Below, one piece after another: positions 35,901 to 47,200 of a stretch of 64,000 nucleotides of DNA. The notes beneath the pieces were generated by a model, which was given only the letters and a program-made list of their open reading frames with translations, was not told the DNA's origin and did no database searches. Origin of the DNA: Balanoglossus misakiensis (taxonomy: Eukaryota; Hemichordata); NCBI GenBank assembly GCA_040954595.2, contig CM082579.2, positions 13,516,001 to 13,580,000 on the forward strand. The letters run 5' to 3'. The position numbers and the translations under genes were made by a program. The first letter of the stretch is position 1, and every line of letters starts with the position of its first letter.

Positions 35901-38198
35901 CTTTGATCTACGTTCCCATAACCTGGCATGCACAGCAGATGCATGTTTCAAATTTAGAGGACTGGAACACCTAATGAAGTACTTTACCATTTCTTGGCAT
36001 CCACAACAGATACAGCCTTTGCTTTCTTTTGAAACCATGCTAACCAGTTTAGCCCCTGCAATGCTGCTTGTAAGTTTAATTGTCTTCTTCATGACGGCCA
36101 TATTGGATTTTCTGATAATTTCTACAAGTTGACATATTTTTTCAAAACTGCAGGGCAAATCAATTACTAATTGACTGTCCGGTTCAAAGTTTGACAATAA
36201 TATCATTAGTGGTCATGTGACTTTTGATGCCTTATTGGATTTTTGAAAATCTCATTATAATTGTCATTTTTTTATCTAATCAAGTTTTCAAGTGAATTTT
36301 GATTGGTTAAATCTCATTGGAGCCAAATTAGATTTTCTAAACTCCGATTAAGAACTAAATTTTCCTATTTTTAGCCTATGCATTGATTGCATACAAATTC
36401 CTTTAATGAATACGAGTCACCATACGACTAGAATATGTTACAATTTTTTGGCAACTTTCACATGTCCTTTGATCCAACCTTTTTCAACACCTAATAATAC
36501 AAATTTTTGGCAACTTTCATTTGTTCTTTGATCCAGATCTTTCAGAACTTAATTAAAGCTTATTGAAGCCAAATTGGATTTTATGAATTCTGATTAAAAA
36601 CTAAAATTTCCTTTTTCTGGGCTACTCATTGATTGCACACCAATTCTTTTTATAGATACGAGTCTTCATATGACCAGAATACATTGCATTTTTTTGGCAA
36701 CTTTCGCATGTATTTTGATCTAGTTTTTTTCAGAACTTAATTATTCGTGGATGTGCCTCTTGTTGAAAAGCACAACAGTGATGATTTTTGTCACATTACT
36801 GCTGCCAGGACATATTTTGGCATTGAACTTCGTTCTACATTTGGCACCTGTATTCTTTTCTGAATATCTTATTGCGGCAAGACTAGTAGCACTAGAGGTT
36901 TGGTTTTTGATGTATATGGACAAGTATGGGACTTAGGTATTTTTGTTACATTTGGAATCCACTGGACCAATGTTGACCTTATTAAATATGTGCATATCTA
37001 ATGCTGAGCTTACCCATATTGTTACAGGTTGAATTTTTTATGAACATGCTCTACTTTTGGACTTAATTTTTTTGCTGAATTTCTTGACCAATGATAATCT
37101 TATAAATATGTGCTTACGTAATTGTAGACTAGACAATGAAGCTTTGAGTCTGGGTTTCCTTGAACATAGACCACTATGCAATCAAAAATTTTTTCTGACA
37201 TTTTTGATGGCTTTGGTTTTGGACATTTTTGATGGACCTATTTTTCCATGCCTTGGCATGCACAGCAGATAACGTCTTACAATTTTGAAGGCTGGAACAC
37301 CTAATAACCAGGTTAACCAATAGAGCCAGAAGTCTTGTTTTTCATTTTACACTGATCATTTTGGAAGAAAAATTTGTTGACAATTTTGGGTGAGCTCTTG
37401 GTGACCTTTGATCAACTTTCCTATAAACATAGCAGATATAGCATTGGCACTCTCTGGTATCCATAGGAACTGCTTAGACCTAGCCAATGTTGGTCGCACC
37501 TTATTTTTTTTTATTAATTGACCATATGTACCCCTTGACCCTCAGTTTGTTGGGTTGGGCTGGCTTGCCACATTAATGCTATCATAAGGGGCACAAGCCA
37601 GGCGAGGTAGATCTGGAAAACCGCAGCACCTACAGGGCTGAAACTTGGTAGGGTGATAGGGGCCAATGAGTAGACCTAGAGTGGCCGTGAATATTTAATT
37701 AGTCACGTGACCTGGCGGCCATATTAGATTTTCCGAAAACCGTTAAATGACTCCTTCTCAAAAACTACTGGGCCAATCGAGTTCAAATTTTGTGTGCAGG
37801 TAGCCTACCTTCTGTCCATCATTTTACCCCATTGAAATCATGATGTCAAATATAAAGTTTTTTTGCTACAATTTCTTTTCTGAAAAACTACTTAAAACTT
37901 TTAAAATCTTCTTCTCCAGAAGCAGTGATCGCCGAGTTATGGGATTCGGGGTATGCAGTCACCTAACCTATGTCTTTCAAGTTTGCGAAGTGCACTGTGA
38001 TTGGTCGATCATTATGGCGGCCATATTGGATTTCCTGAAAACCATTGAAAAATGTAAATTCCGTTCTATAGCCAAAATGTTGACACCAAGGAAATTATTT
38101 TTGTGGATATAAGTCATCATATAACCGGAACTTGTCACAATTTTGGGGGGCAATTTTCACATGACCTTTGACCCAGTTTTAAACCAACTAATTATATA

Positions 38199-38820
38199 CC
38201 GTAGTTTGCCGGGTAAGAGCCCCGGGTGCTGGGCCAACAGATTAGCGAAAAAACAGGGGGGGGGGCTTTAGCCCGGATATGGCCTCGAGATTTATGCAAA
38301 TGAGGGATGGCCACCTCGACTTTTATGCAAATTTTTGAGTGGTTCATTCTCCGAGTCCAAGTCGGGATCTTCCAATGTTGGGTGTTTCGCGTCGAGGACG
38401 GACTGAAGCAGCTCCACGCGGCCGCTTTGGAAAGCTCCCCGGTGACCTCACACGCGGCAGCGCGTCCATCTACGTGATCGTTGAATTCGAGGCACGGTCC
38501 CGAGGGACCTGTCTGAGGTCATGTTTTCTAGAGCGGCTATATATAACTCAGCGTGGCCAGTCGGCCGCGGTGGGTACGATAATCAGCGCGAAAGTAAATC
38601 ATCATACATTTTTTTTTCACTTTTAGTGACTTTGGGGATGAAAATCCGCCTTTTTTGCATTGCACTTTATTAAATTTCCAAGAATTTAATGGATATTCGG
38701 CCGGGGGGGGGGGGGGGGGGGGGGGGCTTTAGACCGAATATGGCCTCGATCTACAAATGGGCCCTAAAACCAGGGGGGGGGCGTTTGTCCGAGCAGGGGT
38801 TCTTACCCGGCAAACTACGG
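38199..38820. mobile_element. 622-bp TA-flanked TIR element with long G runs
   Basis: The left end CCGTAGTTTGCCGGGTAAGA pairs with the right end TCTTACCCGGCAAACTACGG, a perfect 20-bp TIR. TA flanks both sides (38197-38198 and 38821-38822). The interior holds a GGGGGCTTTAG plus ATGGCCTCGA motif twice and G runs of 10, 24 and 9. The GC-rich centre carries a 95-codon frame (38339-38626) with no recognised domain. The TA target suggests a Tc1-mariner-type family, but the ends match no family I can name. Confidence 0.85.
38703..38726 (+). repeat. G24 homopolymer
   Basis: An uninterrupted run of 24 G within the 622-bp element. G10 (38256-38265) and G9 (38773-38781) lie in the same element. This gives strong G-quadruplex potential. 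Confidence 0.95.
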
Positions 38821-39649
38821 TATGCATATTCCCCATACCTCCTCTTTTAAAAGCACTACAGTCATGAATTTTGTGGACATGGGTACCAATGCTGTCAGGA
38901 CATGACACAAATATTTTGGCAATGACCTTTGACCTATTTCTGAAACATCATTTTTCTGCATATCTAAATCCAGGCTAACCAATAGGGCTCCAGGTCTGGT
39001 TTTTGTTGGACATGGCCCACTATGGGGTCAAACGTTTATGCCCAAATTTTGGGTGACCTTTGACCTACTTTCCCATATCTCAGCTTCCAGAGCAGTTACA
39101 GCCCTGGCTATTGGGGGATTGACCACCTAATAGAGTCTTACACAATACCTCATTAATTATGTGCATATCTTATTCCAAGCTAACCAACAGGGCTAGATGT
39201 TTGGTTTTTGTTGTATAAGGACATATGTGGTGTCAAAATTTTTGCTCAAATTTTGGTGACCTCAGGTGACCTTTGACCTTCTTCCCTATATCTCGGCATC
39301 CAGACAGGATAGAGCCTTGGCTTTAGGAGGGATTGAACACCTTTTGGGGTCTTTTATGTTACCTCATTAATTATGCACATATCTAATTCCAGGCTAACCA
39401 ATAGGGCTAGAGGTTTGGTTTTTGTTGGTCATGGACAAGTATGGTGTCAAAATGTTTCGCCCAAATTTGGGTGAACTCAGGTGACCTTTGACCTACTTTC
39501 CCATATCTTGGTATCCACAGCAGATACAGCTTTGGGATTCGCTGGTTACCATGGGAACCGTTTGTGCCCCACCAACGCTGCTTGCAGCTTTAATTATCAT
39601 TGATTTCATGTATTTAATTCTTTCATTCTTTTTTCTTCTGTAGGTCCCA

Positions 39650-39720
39650 CCGGTACTCTTCTTCTTCTCTCTCTCTTCCTTTCTTTCTTTCTTTTTTCTC
39701 TCTTCTCTTCTTTTTTTCCC
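39650..39720 (+). repeat. Pyrimidine-rich tract
   Basis: A CT-rich run (TCTTCTTCTTCTCTCTCTC and similar), followed by CCTGTAG at 39719. A shorter version recurs before CCTGTAG near 40084. Confidence 0.85.
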
Positions 39721-40325
39721 TGTAGGCCCCAATGGTAACACCATAATCAACCTACTAACGTAAAATTTGATGGATGGGTGGAGCGGAGTGTCAACCATAG
39801 TCAACCTACTAATATAAACTTTGATGGATGGATGGAGCGGAGCGTCAACCATAGTCAACCTACTAATATTAAACTTTGATGGATGGATGGGAGAGGAGCG
39901 TCAACCATAGTCAACCTACTAAATATAAACTTTGATGGATGGATGGGGCGGAGCGTCAACCATAGTCAACCTGCTGAAATATAAACTTTGATGGATGGAT
40001 GGTGCCATGGAGCGTCAACTTAAACGATGGAGAAGTGGAAGGATGGAGAAGAAGAGTTTTTTTCTCTTTTTTCTCTTTTTTTTCCTGTAGGGCTCACTGG
40101 TAACACCATAATCAACCTACTAACGTAAAATTTGATGGATGGATGGATGGAGCGGAGTGTCAACCATAGTCAACCTACTAATATTAAACTTTGATGGATG
40201 GATGGAGCGGAGCGTCAACCATAGTCAACCTGCTGAAATATAAACTTTGGTGGATGGATGGTGCCGTGGAGCGTCAACTTAAAGGATGGAGATGTGGAAG
40301 GATGGAGAAGTGGAGTTTCAACATA
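39721..40325 (+). repeat. 62-66 bp minisatellite, two nested blocks
   Basis: Units contain CATAGTCAACCTACTAATAT, then AAACTTTGATGGATGGATGG, then AGCGGAGCGTCA. About five units run from 39735 to 40020 and about three from 40105 to 40290. Both blocks start with GGTAACACCATAATCAACCT and end with a TGGAGCGTCAACTTAAA variant. So a block of about 364 bp has itself been duplicated. The minus-strand frame at 39493-39858 is a translation of this repeat. Confidence 0.92.
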
Positions 40326-40379
40326 ATAAACCTATTGACCGAAATTATGAGGTAGAGTTATATAGGAGTACAAAACGAA

Positions 40380-40965
40380 GTGATCGTAATATAAAACTTA
40401 ATAGTCCAATAAATCAGGTTAACAATTGGTAGTGATTACTTATGCTAAAATGAGGTTAACAGCAATGGCTTTGTGCAGGGTATGATAATAGGTTCATAAA
40501 TGTGTATGGTATAATAAAGGCGAACAAATATGAATGGTTTAATAAAAGGGTTACAAATGTGATGATGGCTTATGGTAAAATTTGAGTGTACACAGGTTAT
40601 ACAGGGGTAACAGTGGTTTTTTTGGATGAAGGGAATGATAATAGGGTAACAAATGTGACTAGTATAAAAGGTATAATAATGGGTTTATAATATGATGATG
40701 ACTTGTGTACACAGGTTATAATGGGTATATGAATGAGAAGGGTATAATAAATGGTGATAACTGTGTCGGGTTTAATAAAGGTAACAATCATGGAAGGGTA
40801 TAATAACGATTAATAATTGCGGTGATGGCTTATGGTGATATTAAGTATACAAGGGTGTTAATATTGATGATGATGACAGAGGTATAATAATGATATAACA
40901 TTAAATAAGTGTCCAGGGTCTAATAATCATGTTGGTTCATTAATTGGTTAATGTGTATGTTTTAT
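40380..40965 (+). repeat. Degenerate GGTATAATAA-type low-complexity tract
   Basis: Variants of GGTATAATAAAGG, GGGTAACAAATGTG, GTGTACACAGGTTATA and GATGATGGCTTATGGT recur irregularly over about 580 bp. No fixed period is evident by eye. No coding signal. Confidence 0.65.
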
Positions 40966-42120
40966 GAATAACATGCTATTATTTCTCAGATAGATAATAC
41001 TCGTCAGCATCGTTATTCGGTGGAATTTCTCGCAACGGTACCCGTGATCGTATTCGCGCATGGACACATTGTACGCGACAGACAGGCAGAACATGTTAGG
41101 TTAGCTAAACCTCCCCACCCCATCCAAATTCCAAATTTAGCTTAGATCATGGGGTGAGAGGAGGAGAGGACAGTTTTTTTTTCCTCTTTTGTAACTGGTC
41201 TGAGGTTTTTAACTGCCCTTTAGGCGCGTAAATTAGATATGTAATCATACAAGTAGTTATCTTGCTTTATTTGAAAACAATTATGATAGAGCTCTGCGAG
41301 ATTATGTACACGATAGTGTGTTATATAATGCTAAGGTAAAAGTAAACTTAACCCACTAACCCATCACTCTATTGTGTGCATAATTTGCAGATGCTATTTT
41401 GACTGGCCCATTGTCACAGTTCAACCACATGACACCTTGTTTCAAAAAGAGCAGAAACTATTTGTGTTAATTTCTTTCAGGTTAACTACATGACACATTG
41501 TTTCAAATTGGCCTGCAAGATTTACTACTTGAACCTCCACCCCCCTCCAGCCCCCCCCCCCCCCCCCCCCAAAAACAAAATACAAATAAAAAATTAGGGA
41601 TTAATCAATCGCTATATTATGAACATTCACATGAAAATTATGCAACCAAATTAGAGGTATTCTGGAGGCGTCTTCTGATGTCAGGTGGTTCAAATCCACC
41701 AATACCTAAGCTGGAAACATAACTTTTCATTGGTGTTCATATATGGCAAATAAAACATGCATATTCATATTCTCAAATTTCAGAAATGAACAAATTGAAG
41801 TAGATTCTTTTCGATATGCCTTTATAAACCAACTGTAATCCTATTTTACCCACTTTACTCAAAATGTTGTGTTTAAATTGCCCACAAGTAAGTCTTTTCT
41901 TATCTGCATATATTCATAATGTTTTCCGCAAAGTGTACAACTGCATGTCTTGTGATCAGTATTGTGACATCTAAGAAGAACGGGAACTGGTCAGAGAACT
42001 GGGATATGGGAGCTGACAAACTGAGTTGTTGGAAATTCAAAGAGACTAATTTGCACTTTTCCACATTTTCTTGAAATCTGACTAGGAGCTAAACAAGGCA
42101 CCATACAGAAAGGTCATTCT
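40966..42120. other. Unique-looking flank of the satellite; C20 run
   Basis: No gene recognised. A run of 20 C lies at 41551-41570 followed by an A-rich stretch. The 74-codon frame at 41498-41722 spans this run and is not credible as a gene. Confidence 0.6.
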
Positions 42121-42170
42121 GTCACATAGTCATAGTCCAGTGGTTAGAGGATCATGGGTTCGAACCCTGT
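42121..42170 (+). other. tRNA-like segment with Pol III A and B boxes at the satellite edge
   Basis: TAGTCCAGTGG (42133-42143) matches the Pol III A-box consensus TRGYNNAGYGG. GGTTCGAACCC (42157-42167) matches the B-box consensus GGTTCGANNCC. The box starts are only 24 bp apart, against roughly 44 bp in a normal tRNA, so the anticodon arm region is missing. This is therefore not a functional tRNA, but a tRNA-derived SINE head or relic. Satellite homology begins directly after it, at CACTTTGACATGGG (42171). Confidence 0.6.
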
Positions 42171-44226
42171 CACTTTGACATGGGTATAAAATGTGTATAG
42201 GGGGATTTAAAGTTGTCAGTAAATCCCTGGGTTAATACGTGGCGGAAAGCACTGTACTTTGACATTGCTAATGCAACGATGACATTGAATGGGATTCTTT
42301 GCATTAGGGCAAATGGCGAAGCAAGCTCAATGATGCATCAGAGTAGACGGTGATGCAAGCTCTGCACTTTCACATGGGTATTTAATGTTAAATGTAAATC
42401 CATAGGTTAATACGTGGCCAAAAGCACTCTATTTTGACATTGTTAATGAAACGATGACATTGAATCTGATTCTTTGCATCAGGGCAAATGGCGAAGCAAG
42501 GTTGATGATGCATCAGGGTAGATAGTGATGCAATCACTTCACTTTGACATGGGTATTAAATGCATATGGGGATTTCAAGTTGATGATAAATCCCTAGGTT
42601 AATACGTGTCCAAAAGCACTGTACTTTGACATTGCTAATGCAACGATGACATTGAATCAGATTCTTTGCATCAGGTTAAATGGCGAAGCAAGGTTGATGA
42701 TGCATCAGGGTAGATAGTGATGCAAGCTCTGCACTTTGACATGGGTATAAAATGCCTACAGGGGGATTTAAAGTTGTCTGTAAATCCCTGGGTTAATACG
42801 TGTCCAAAAGCACTGTACTTTGACATTGCTAATGCAACGATGACATTGAATCTGATTCTTTGCATCAGGGTAAATGGCGAAGCAAGGTTGATGATGCATC
42901 AGGGTAGATAGTGATGCAAGCTCTGCACTTTGACATGGGTATAAAATGCCTACAAGGGGATTTAAAGTTGTCTGTAAATCCCTGGGTTAATACGTGGCGG
43001 AAAGCACTGTACTTTTACATTGCATATGCAATGGTGACATTGAATGGGATTCTTTGCATTAGGGCGAATGGCGAAGCAAGCTCAATGATGCATCACAGTA
43101 GATGGTGATGCAAACTCTGCACTTTCACATGGGTATTTAATGTTAAATGTAAATCCATAGGTTAATACGTGGCCAAAAGCACTCTAATTTGACATTGCTA
43201 ATGCAACGATGACATTGAATCTGATTCTTTGCATCAGGGCAAATGGCGAAGCAAGGTTGATGATGCATCAGGGTAGATAGTGATGCAAGCTCTGCACTTT
43301 GACATGGGTATAAAATGCCTACAGGGGGATTTAAAGTTGTCTGTAAATCCCTGGGTTAATACGTGGCGGAAAGCACTGTACTTTGACATTGCATATGCAA
43401 TGGTGACATTGAATGGGATTCTTTGCATTAGGGCAAATGGCGAAGCAAGCTCAATGATGCATCAGAGTAGATGGTGATGCAAACTCTGCACTTTAACATG
43501 GGTATTGAATGTTAACTGTAAATCCATAGGTTAATACGTGTCCAAAAGCACTCTAATTTGACATTGCTAATGCAACGATGACTTTGAATCTGATTCTTTG
43601 CATCAGGGCAAATGGCGAAGCAAGGTTGATGATGCATCAGGGTAGATAGTGATGCAATCACTTAACTTTGACATGGGTATTAAATGCATATGGGGATTTC
43701 AAGTTGATGATAAATCCCTGGGTTAATACATGTCCAAAAGCACTGTACTTTGACATTGCTAATGTAACGATGACATTGAATCTGTTTCTTTGCATCAGGG
43801 TAAATGGCGTAGCAAGCTTTATATTACATCAGGGTAGATAGTGATGCAAACACTTCACTTTGATATGGGTATTAAATGCATATGGGGATTTCAAATTGAT
43901 GATAAATCCCTGGGTTAATACGTGTCCAAAAGCACTGTACTTTGACATTGCTAATGCAACGATGACATTGAGTCTGATTCTTTGCATCAGGGTAAATGGC
44001 AAAGCAAGGTTGATGATGCATCAGGGTAGATAGTGATGCAATCACTTCACTTTGACATGGGTATTAAATGCATATGGGGATTTCAAGTTGATGATAAATC
44101 CCTGGGTTAATACGTGTCCAAAAGCACTGTACTTTGGCATTGCTAATGCAACGATGACATTGAATCTGATTCTTTGCATCAGGGTAAATGGCGTAGCAAG
44201 CTTTATGATGCATCAGGTTAGATAGT

Positions 44227-47200
44227 GATGCAAACACTTAACTTTGACATGGGTATTAAATGCATATGGGGATTTCAGGTTGTTGAAAAATCTGTGGGTT
44301 AATACGTGTCCAAAAGCACTGTACTTTGACATTGCTAATGCAACGATAACATTGAATCTGATTCTTTGCATCAGGGTAAATGGCGTAGCAAGCTTTATGA
44401 TGCATCAGGGTAGATAGTGATGCAATCACTTAACTTTGACATGGGTATTAAATGCATATGGGGATTTCAAGTTGATGATAAATCCCTGGGTTAATACGTG
44501 TCCAAAACCACTGTACTTTGACATTGCTAATGTAACGGTGACATTGAATCTGTTTTTTTGCATCAGGGTAAATGGCGTAGCAAGCTTTATATTGCATCAG
44601 GGTAGATAGTGATGCAAACACTTCACTTTGACATGGGTATTAAATGCATATGGGGATTTCAAGTTGATGATAAATCCCTGGGTTAATACGTGTCCAAAAG
44701 CACTGTACTTTGACATTGCTAATGCAACGATGACATTGAATCTGATTCTTTGCATCAGGGTAAATGGCGTAGCAAGCTTTATGATGCATCAGGGTAGATA
44801 GTGATGCAAACACTTCACTTTGACATGGGTATAAAATGCCTACAGGGGGATTTAATGTTGTCTGTAAATCCCTGGGTTATTACGTGTCCAAAAACACTGT
44901 ACTTTGACATTGCTAATGCAGCGATGACATTGAATCTGATTCTTTGCATCAGGGTAAATGGCGAAGCAAGGTTGATGAAGCATCAGGGTAGATAGTGATG
45001 CAAGCTCTGCACTTTGACATGGCCATAAAATGCCTACAGGGGGATTTAAAGTTGTCTGTAAATCCCTGGGTTAATACGTGGCGGAAAGCACTGTACTTTG
45101 ACATTGCATATGCAATGGTGACATTGAATGGGATTCTTTGCATTAGGGCAAATGGCGAAGCAAGCTCAATGATGCATCAGAGTAGATGGTGATGCAAACT
45201 CTGCACTTTCACATGGGTATTTAATGTTAAATGTAAATCCATAGGTTAATACGTGGCCAAAAGCACTCTAATTTGACATTGCTAATGGAACGATGACATT
45301 GAATCTGATTCTTTGCATCAGGGCAAATGGCGAAGCAAGGTTGATGATGCATCAGGGTAGATAGTGATGCAATCACTTAACTTTGACATGGGTATTAAAT
45401 GCATATGGGGATTTCAAGTTGATGATAAATCCCTGGGTTAATACGTGTGCAAAAGCACTGTACTTTGACATTGCTAATGTAACGATGACATTGAATCTGT
45501 TTCTTTGCATCAGGGTAAATGGCGTAGCAAGCTTTATATTGCATCAGGGTAGATAGTGATGCAAACACTTCACTTTGACATGGGTATTAAATGCATATGG
45601 GGATTTCAAGTTGATGATAAATCCCTGGGTTAATACGTGTCCAAAAGCACTGTACTTTGACATTGCTAATGCAACGATGACATTGAATCTGATTCTCTGC
45701 ATCAGGGCAAATGGCGAAGCAAGGTTGATGATGCATCAGGGTAGATAGTGATGCAATCACTTCACTTTGACATTGGTATTAAATGCATATGGGGATTTCA
45801 AGTTGATGATAAATCCCTGGGTTAATACGTGTCCAAAAGCACTGTACTTTGACATTGCTAATGCAACGATGACATTGAATCTGATTCTTTGCATCAGGGT
45901 ATATGGCGTAGCAAGCTTTATGATGCATCAGGGTAGATAGTGATGCAAACACTTCACTTTGACATGGGTATTAAATGCATATGGGGATTTCAGGTTGTTG
46001 AAAAATCTGTGGGTTAATACGTGTCCAAAAGCACTGTACTTTGACATTGCTAATGCAACGATGACATTGAATCTGATTCTTTGCATCAGGGTAAATGGCG
46101 TAGCAAGCTTTATGACGCATCAGGGTAGATAGTGATGCAAACACTTCACTTTGACATGGGTATAAAATGCCTACAGGGGGATTTAAAGTTGTCTGTAAAT
46201 CCCTGGGTTAATACGTGGCTGAAAGCACTGTACTTTGACATTGCATATGCAATGGTGACACTGAATGGGATTCTTTGCATTAGGGCAAATGGCGAAGCAA
46301 GCTCAATGATGCATCAGAGTAGATGGTGATGCAAACTCTGCACTTTCACATGGGTATTTAATGTTAAATGTAAATCCATAGGTTAATACGTGGCCAAAAG
46401 CACTCTAATTTGACATTGCTAATGCAACGATGACATTGAATCTGATTCTTTGCATCTGGGCAAATGGCGAAGCAAGGTTGATGATGCATCAGGGTAGATA
46501 GTGATGCAATCACTTCACTTTGACATGGGTATTAAATGCATATGGGGATTTCAAGTTGATGATAAATCCCTGGGTTAATACGTGTCCAAAAGCACTGTAC
46601 TTTGACATTGCTAATGTAACGATGACATTGATTATGATTCTTTGCATCAGGGTAAATGGCGTAGAAAGCTTTATGATGCATCAGGGTAGATAGTAATGCA
46701 AACACTTCACTTTGACATGGGTATTAAATGCATATGGGGATTTCAGGTTGTTGAAAAATCTGTGGGTTAATACGTGTCCAAAAGCACTGTACTTTGACAT
46801 TGCTAATGCAACGATGACATTGAATGTGATTCTTTGCATCAGGGTAAATGGCGTAGCAAGCTTTATGATGCATCAGGGTAGATAGTAATGCAAACACTTC
46901 ACTTTGACATGGGTATTAAATGCATATGGGGATTTCAGGTTGTTGAAAAATCTGTGGGTTAATACGTGTCGAAAAGCACTGTACTTTGACATTGCTAATG
47001 CAATGATGACATTGAATCTGATTCTTTGCATCAGGGTAAATTGCGTAGCAAGCTTTATGATGCATCAGGGTAGATAGTGATGCAAACACTTCACTTTGAC
47101 ATGGGTATAAAATGCCTACAGGGGGATTTAAAGTTGTCTGTAAATCCCTGGGTTAATACGTGTCCAAAAGCACTGTACTTTGACATTGCTAATGCAACGA

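Larger units (their letters stand above)
26600..39600 (+). repeat. Degenerate tandem family, 0.65-1 kb period
   Basis: Diagnostic blocks recur in fixed order. TTTGCTTTCTGTTGGAACCA with ATGCTAACC occurs near 26570, 27511, 28165, 29045, 31960, 32930, 33690, 34540, 35370 and 36020. GGCCATATTGGATTTT follows 80-100 bp later. Then come AAACTACAGGGCCAATCAAG, TATCATTAGTGGTCATGTG, TATGAGTCACCATATGACC-type and CCTTTGATCCAGTAATTCCA blocks. Spacing between anchors is 650-970 bp, so units vary by internal loss. From about 37400 the copies are more diverged, with GACCTTTGACC and TTTGGTTTTTGTTGG blocks. All short frames inside are shadows of the repeat. Confidence 0.9.

Noticed and set aside
37840-38112. 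90-codon plus-strand frame
   Set aside because: It lies in the degenerate tandem family and includes its GGCGGCCATATTGGATTTC block, so it is repeat-derived.
38339-38626. 95-codon frame in the GC-rich core of the TIR element
   Set aside because: No transposase or other domain. High GC alone makes open frames likely.
39493-39858. 121-codon minus frame with Lys/Glu-rich and repeated segments
   Set aside because: It is a direct translation of the CT tract and the minisatellite.
42133-42167. Functional tRNA gene
   Set aside because: A and B boxes are good, but only 24 bp apart. The anticodon arm is absent and no cloverleaf can be drawn.
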